A stretch of DNA of 8,471 nt, taken from the NCBI GenBank assembly GCA_002085285.1, contig NATK01000053.1, positions 1-8,471 of the forward strand. The letters run 5' to 3'. Made by a program: the position numbers and the translations under genes. The first letter of the stretch is position 1, and every line of letters starts with the position of its first letter. The notes beneath the pieces are model-generated. The model was not told where the DNA came from. It worked only from the letters and a program-made list of their open reading frames with translations, and ran no database searches. Positions 5,755 to 8,471 of the stretch are shown here, piece after piece. This stretch comes from Candidatus Latescibacteria bacterium 4484_7. Lineage in GTDB: Bacteria; Krumholzibacteriota; Krumholzibacteriia; Krumholzibacteriales; Krumholzibacteriaceae.

Positions 5755-7263
5755 TCAGTGTCCCTTCAAATGCAGCTCGAGTTCATTCAGCCTTTTTCCT
5801 ACATTGGCTGCACTCGTATCCTCTGGAGCGGAGTCCAAAAACAACTTGTACATGCCGACGGCCTTATCGTATAGCTCCTTGCCTTCATAAAGCTCACCGA
5901 GCCTCTTGTAAACCCACGGCATCTCGCGTGCAACCCTCTTTGAATCGATCTTTCTCATCTTCTCGAGCGTCGCTATCTGGTGCCTGTCGTCCCCTATCTT
6001 GTTGTAGATTCTGTAAAGAACCGTTTGCAGCGAAAAGTCGTTAGGCCTTGCGCCCTGCACTTTCTTCAAATAATCCAGGGCATCGATCGGCCTGCTCCCG
6101 ACCATGTAAAAGATCCCTTTATGGTAGTCGAGCTCCACCGAAGGCAGAATCTTTTCGAGGAAAGGCGTGTTTATGATCACTTCGCCCGTTTTGACCTTGC
6201 CCTGAGCGGCGAGCACCCTGGCAAGCTGGAAGAATCCCGAGAGGTATCCGCTGTCAAGCTTCATCGCCTCGAGAAGAGCTTTGCGGCTGGCGAGCCCGTT
6301 TCGAGCAAAGCCTTCCGCCACGGCACGGGCAAAGAAGGCGCCTGCGAAGTTAGGATAAGAGTTCGTGATCTCGTCATAGGTCTTGGCCGCGTCCTCGTAC
6401 TTTCCCTCATTGAGGAGCTTCTCCGCTTTCATCATCAGTGTCCATCTCTCACTCAACTTGTCACGGAGCATTTCCGGCGACGCGAGGACATCTGCGATAA
6501 GGTCTCCGAAATACCTGATGTCCAGTGGACAGATGCCGTTCTGGTTCGAAAGGTTCACCGTGACGATGTTCGTCCTGATGTTCTTTGCAGCGAGTTCACG
6601 GAGAAAATCGAGAGCCGAAGCCGTGCCCATCTTATAGCTCGGATCAATCATTTTGAAACTCTGAAGATATGCCAGGTCAATATCGACGGCCACCGTGCCG
6701 ACACTTCCCACATCAAGCGCCTTGAGCGATGTTATCGTCACGGGCACCCCCGCAATGTCGCCTTCTACATGAGTGCCTACCTGCTTGAGACTCTTTAGCA
6801 TAGATGCCGGATACCTTCTGCGACCGATGAGAAACCTCCTCACCTCTTCGAGCGAAACGGTGCCGTCCTTGCTCATTGTCGGCATCACCCAGATCACCTT
6901 TTTGAAAAAGCCCGCCATGAGTCCGAGGTTCACTACTCCACCACGCTCCAATACCGGGGCTACCTTCTTTATGACCGATGCATCTCCCTTTGCCAGGTGC
7001 TGAGCTGCATTCTTCATGTTCTCGGCCTGGCTTCCGCCAAAGATGCCTATATCATCAGACATGTCTATGTGAAGGAGCACGTCGTCATGGATTCGCTGAA
7101 CCGTCCATGCCCCGAGTAGATCCGAGTTTGTTTCGGCCTTGTAGAATACCCTTACAGGATCGTGCCCGAGGACGATACCCTTCTGACTCCTGCTACATCC
7201 CGATACGACGAGCAGATGAGCGACAGCTGCGATCAGACAGGTCATGTATATTCTCTTGCGCAA
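5755..7263 (-). CDS. Lipoprotein with UPF0489/arginase-like N-terminal domain and TPR-like C-terminal half
   Basis: A 502-residue lipoprotein. The signal peptide (MRKRIYMTC..., hydrophobic to residue 20) ends in the lipobox VSGC, with lipidated Cys at 23 and Ser at +2, which in E. coli rules means outer-membrane sorting. Residues about 30-265 resemble UPF0489 proteins, which share the arginase/ureohydrolase fold: LLHIDMSDDIG at 63-73, VVNLGLMAGFFKKVIWVMP at 110-128, and AVDIDLAYL at 192-200. In the arginase superfamily the metal-binding pairs are DxHxD and DxD; here the first reads D67-x-S69-x-D71, so the His is replaced by Ser, while D194/D196 remain. Residues about 274-500 are helical repeats of TPR type, such as LLNEGKYEDAAKTYDEI near 283-299 and a clear last repeat near 460-485. 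The start is TTG at 7261-7263: GAGGAGG lies 5 nt upstream, and starting at the in-frame Met7 would remove the basic n-region. The gene is separated from both neighbours by more than 200 bp. The lipoprotein and TPR calls are strong; the N-terminal family is recognised by motif only, and enzymatic activity is unproven. Confidence 0.85.
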   Translation of the reverse strand: MRKRIYMTCLIAAVAHLLVVSGCSRSQKGIVLGHDPVRVFYKAETNSDLLGAWTVQRIHDDVLLHIDMSDDIGIFGGSQAENMKNAAQHLAKGDASVIKKVAPVLERGGVVNLGLMAGFFKKVIWVMPTMSKDGTVSLEEVRRFLIGRRRYPASMLKSLKQVGTHVEGDIAGVPVTITSLKALDVGSVGTVAVDIDLAYLQSFKMIDPSYKMGTASALDFLRELAAKNIRTNIVTVNLSNQNGICPLDIRYFGDLIADVLASPEMLRDKLSERWTLMMKAEKLLNEGKYEDAAKTYDEITNSYPNFAGAFFARAVAEGFARNGLASRKALLEAMKLDSGYLSGFFQLARVLAAQGKVKTGEVIINTPFLEKILPSVELDYHKGIFYMVGSRPIDALDYLKKVQGARPNDFSLQTVLYRIYNKIGDDRHQIATLEKMRKIDSKRVAREMPWVYKRLGELYEGKELYDKAVGMYKLFLDSAPEDTSAANVGKRLNELELHLKGH

Positions 7264-7268
7264 TGCGT

Positions 7269-7275
7269 CCTCCTC
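7269..7275 (-). promoter_or_regulatory. Strong Shine-Dalgarno deciding a TTG start
   Basis: GAGGAGG on the minus strand, exactly 5 nt before TTG at 7263. It is the best ribosome binding site in the window and makes the TTG start, with its Arg/Lys-rich signal peptide n-region, much more likely than Met7. Confidence 0.8.
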
Positions 7276-7465
7276 ATTATCCGTCTTCGTGCTTTATGCA
7301 TTTCCTCCGTATCAACTTGCCCTCAATATAACGATAAATCAATCCTTAATTCCATTCACCACTGCCCGAACTCTACAAGCTTCCTTTTCTTCCTCGGCCT
7401 TCTTTCGTTGGCTCAATCTTCACCAGCTATTCCGCCTTAAATCTCTAACGACTGACCTCGGTGTG

Positions 7466-7495
7466 ATTATACATCGGCCTATCGATTTCCTGCAA
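7466..7495 (-). promoter_or_regulatory. Candidate sigma-70-type promoter for the lipoprotein gene
   Basis: On the minus strand, TTGCAG (7490-7495) is followed after 18 bp by a perfect TATAAT (7466-7471). It lies about 200 bp upstream of the lipoprotein start and just downstream of the protease gene stop. The -35 box matches the consensus at only three positions. The implied leader is about 195 nt. Confidence 0.35.
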
Positions 7496-7525
7496 ACGCA
7501 TTTGGTATTCCTCGACCGCTATCGA

Positions 7526-8471
7526 TCAAAACAGGTTGTACGATTTCAGGCGGACTTTTTCCCTCTTTCCATTTACGATCAGCTCCAACCGAATGTATTC
7601 GTCATTCTCATCGTAATACTTCAGAGCTCCCAGACGGAACTTCCTTGCCTGGTCGGCAGATAAATTCTCGACATCGTTATTGTTTATCGAAAGAATCCTG
7701 TCACCGATCTCTATCCCTCGTTTCTCCGCCTCGGAACCCGCATACACTGCAGTTACCCGAACAGCCCCCTTAACATAACCTGTCTTTACGCCGAATACCC
7801 TCCTGTTGTGTTCGATCCCTCTGCCCCGTATCGGGAACAGATAGATCTTGTTCGACGGCCAGTCGATGGTGGTTATGAAATTCCGAATAAATTCTATGCC
7901 CATCGAACCGACGCTCTTGCCCTGTTCCGATTCGACGACATCAACCGGTACATCTTTGAATGTTCGCGTACCTATCTTGACAGCACCGGCCATAGCACAA
8001 TAAGTGGTGTCTGTTTGCATGCCGTCTGTCTTGAGAATCGATACGCCTCCCGTTTTGTAACATACCTTCAGCTCGCTGCGCGAAATGGAGGAATCCTTTT
8101 TCAACAAAGGACAGGCGAGGTACGTCGAGGAATTACCGGTATCGAACTGCAGTCTCATGGTATCGGCATCGTCAACCACGACTTCCACGATCGGAGATTT
8201 TTGTGGGCCCTCGGGTATGAAAGGAACCTCGATTGCACCTTCGATATAGCCGAGAGATGCGATACCGTCCGTAGCCGTTATGGTGGTATCCTGGAAATTA
8301 ATCTGCCATATGCAGGATCGAAGCAAGGTGGCACCTATTATTCCATTGTCCAGATAATCGAACAACATCGCATGCTCCGAGTCATCCATGACCATCGAAC
8401 ATATATTCTCGAATTTCAGATTCCCTATCTTGATGCTGTCATATCTGGTATATGCCGGCTTCAGCAGAGTC
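7526..8471 (-). CDS. Tandem retropepsin-like aspartyl protease with C-terminal PDZ domain (5' end cut)
   Basis: The C-terminal 315 or so residues of a larger protein; the frame stays open to the window edge, so the Met at 8395 is internal. First visible is the end of one retropepsin-like domain (SIKIGNLKFENICSMVMDDS, then DNGIIGATLLRSC and a WQINF strand). A second, complete domain follows, with its catalytic LQFDTGNSS motif encoded around 8150-8127 (DTG at 8135-8143), a KIGTRTFKDVPVDVV block and the matching SMGIEFIRNF / TTIDW ending. The last ~90 residues form a PDZ domain (VYAGSEAEKRGIEIGDRILS, then INNNDV), ending in KSYNLF. Such two-protease-plus-PDZ proteins (Asp_protease_2-like) are usually exported and act in the periplasm or at the cell surface; the signal peptide would be outside the window. 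The substrate is unknown. Whether the two halves pair within one chain to form the active site is inference. Confidence 0.83.
   Translation of the reverse strand, partial: TLLKPAYTRYDSIKIGNLKFENICSMVMDDSEHAMLFDYLDNGIIGATLLRSCIWQINFQDTTITATDGIASLGYIEGAIEVPFIPEGPQKSPIVEVVVDDADTMRLQFDTGNSSTYLACPLLKKDSSISRSELKVCYKTGGVSILKTDGMQTDTTYCAMAGAVKIGTRTFKDVPVDVVESEQGKSVGSMGIEFIRNFITTIDWPSNKIYLFPIRGRGIEHNRRVFGVKTGYVKGAVRVTAVYAGSEAEKRGIEIGDRILSINNNDVENLSADQARKFRLGALKYYDENDEYIRLELIVNGKREKVRLKSYNLF

Larger units (their letters stand above)
7264..7525. other. Intergenic region between protease and lipoprotein genes
   Basis: 262 bp holding the candidate promoter and the lipoprotein ribosome binding site. On the minus strand, the part nearest the lipoprotein gene is purine-rich. 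A minus-strand 18-codon frame (7501 to 7445, starting MRLQEIDRP) has GAGG about 8 nt upstream, but it overlaps the candidate promoter and so could not be translated from that transcript. I see no strong terminator for the protease gene. Confidence 0.5.

Noticed and set aside
5980..6798. Plus-strand open frame of 272 codons
   Set aside because: Antisense to the lipoprotein gene, which has a signal peptide, lipobox, strong ribosome binding site and TPR repeats. The plus frame has no such support.
7207..7321. Short minus-strand frame starting at the ATG near 7308 and overlapping the lipoprotein start, as a leader peptide
   Set aside because: About 19 codons with GGAGG too close to its ATG. Its stop overlaps Met7 of the lipoprotein, but the real start is the TTG upstream, so the overlap is probably coincidence.

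Overview
The window looks like a piece of chromosome from an uncultured Gram-negative-type bacterium with moderately high GC. Evidence for two membranes is indirect: a lipoprotein with a clean lipobox, a MacA/HlyD-type periplasmic adaptor, and a tandem retropepsin-like + PDZ protein of a kind familiar from Bacteroidetes and related (FCB-like) lineages. I cannot name the phylum from sequence alone. No tRNA, rRNA, insertion sequence, phage gene or CRISPR array is visible.

Layout. Positions 1-273 (+) hold the C-terminal end of endonuclease III (nth), cut by the window edge. Positions 274-566 are non-coding and carry short imperfect direct repeats. Positions 567-1682 (+) encode a divergent ParB/Spo0J-like protein with a GTG start. 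It converges on a long minus-strand block across a 206-bp gap with no clear terminator.

On the minus strand, 5553 down to 1889 is a tight three-gene operon: a periplasmic adaptor (4447-5553), then two paralogous stand-alone MacB/FtsX-type permeases (3149-4417 and 1889-3133). Gaps are 29 and 15 nt. In the second gap the Shine-Dalgarno sequence overlaps the upstream stop codon, so coupled translation is likely. No ABC ATPase is encoded in the operon or elsewhere in the window, so the transporter must borrow a nucleotide-binding subunit made elsewhere.

Upstream of the operon, 5755-7263 (-) encodes a 502-residue lipoprotein that starts at TTG behind a strong GAGGAGG. Its N-terminal half resembles the UPF0489 / arginase-fold family and its C-terminal half is TPR-like. 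From 7526 to the window end (-) is the C-terminal part of a protein with two retropepsin-like aspartyl protease domains and a terminal PDZ domain.

Functional picture (inference): the minus-strand genes together suggest an envelope module of export, lipoprotein scaffold and periplasmic protease, while the plus-strand genes are DNA-related (base-excision repair and a ParB-like protein). Nothing here is certainly a new system. The points most worth following are the DxSxD variant of the arginase-like motif in the lipoprotein, the two-permease exporter without an ATPase, and the ParB-like protein with an altered signature motif.
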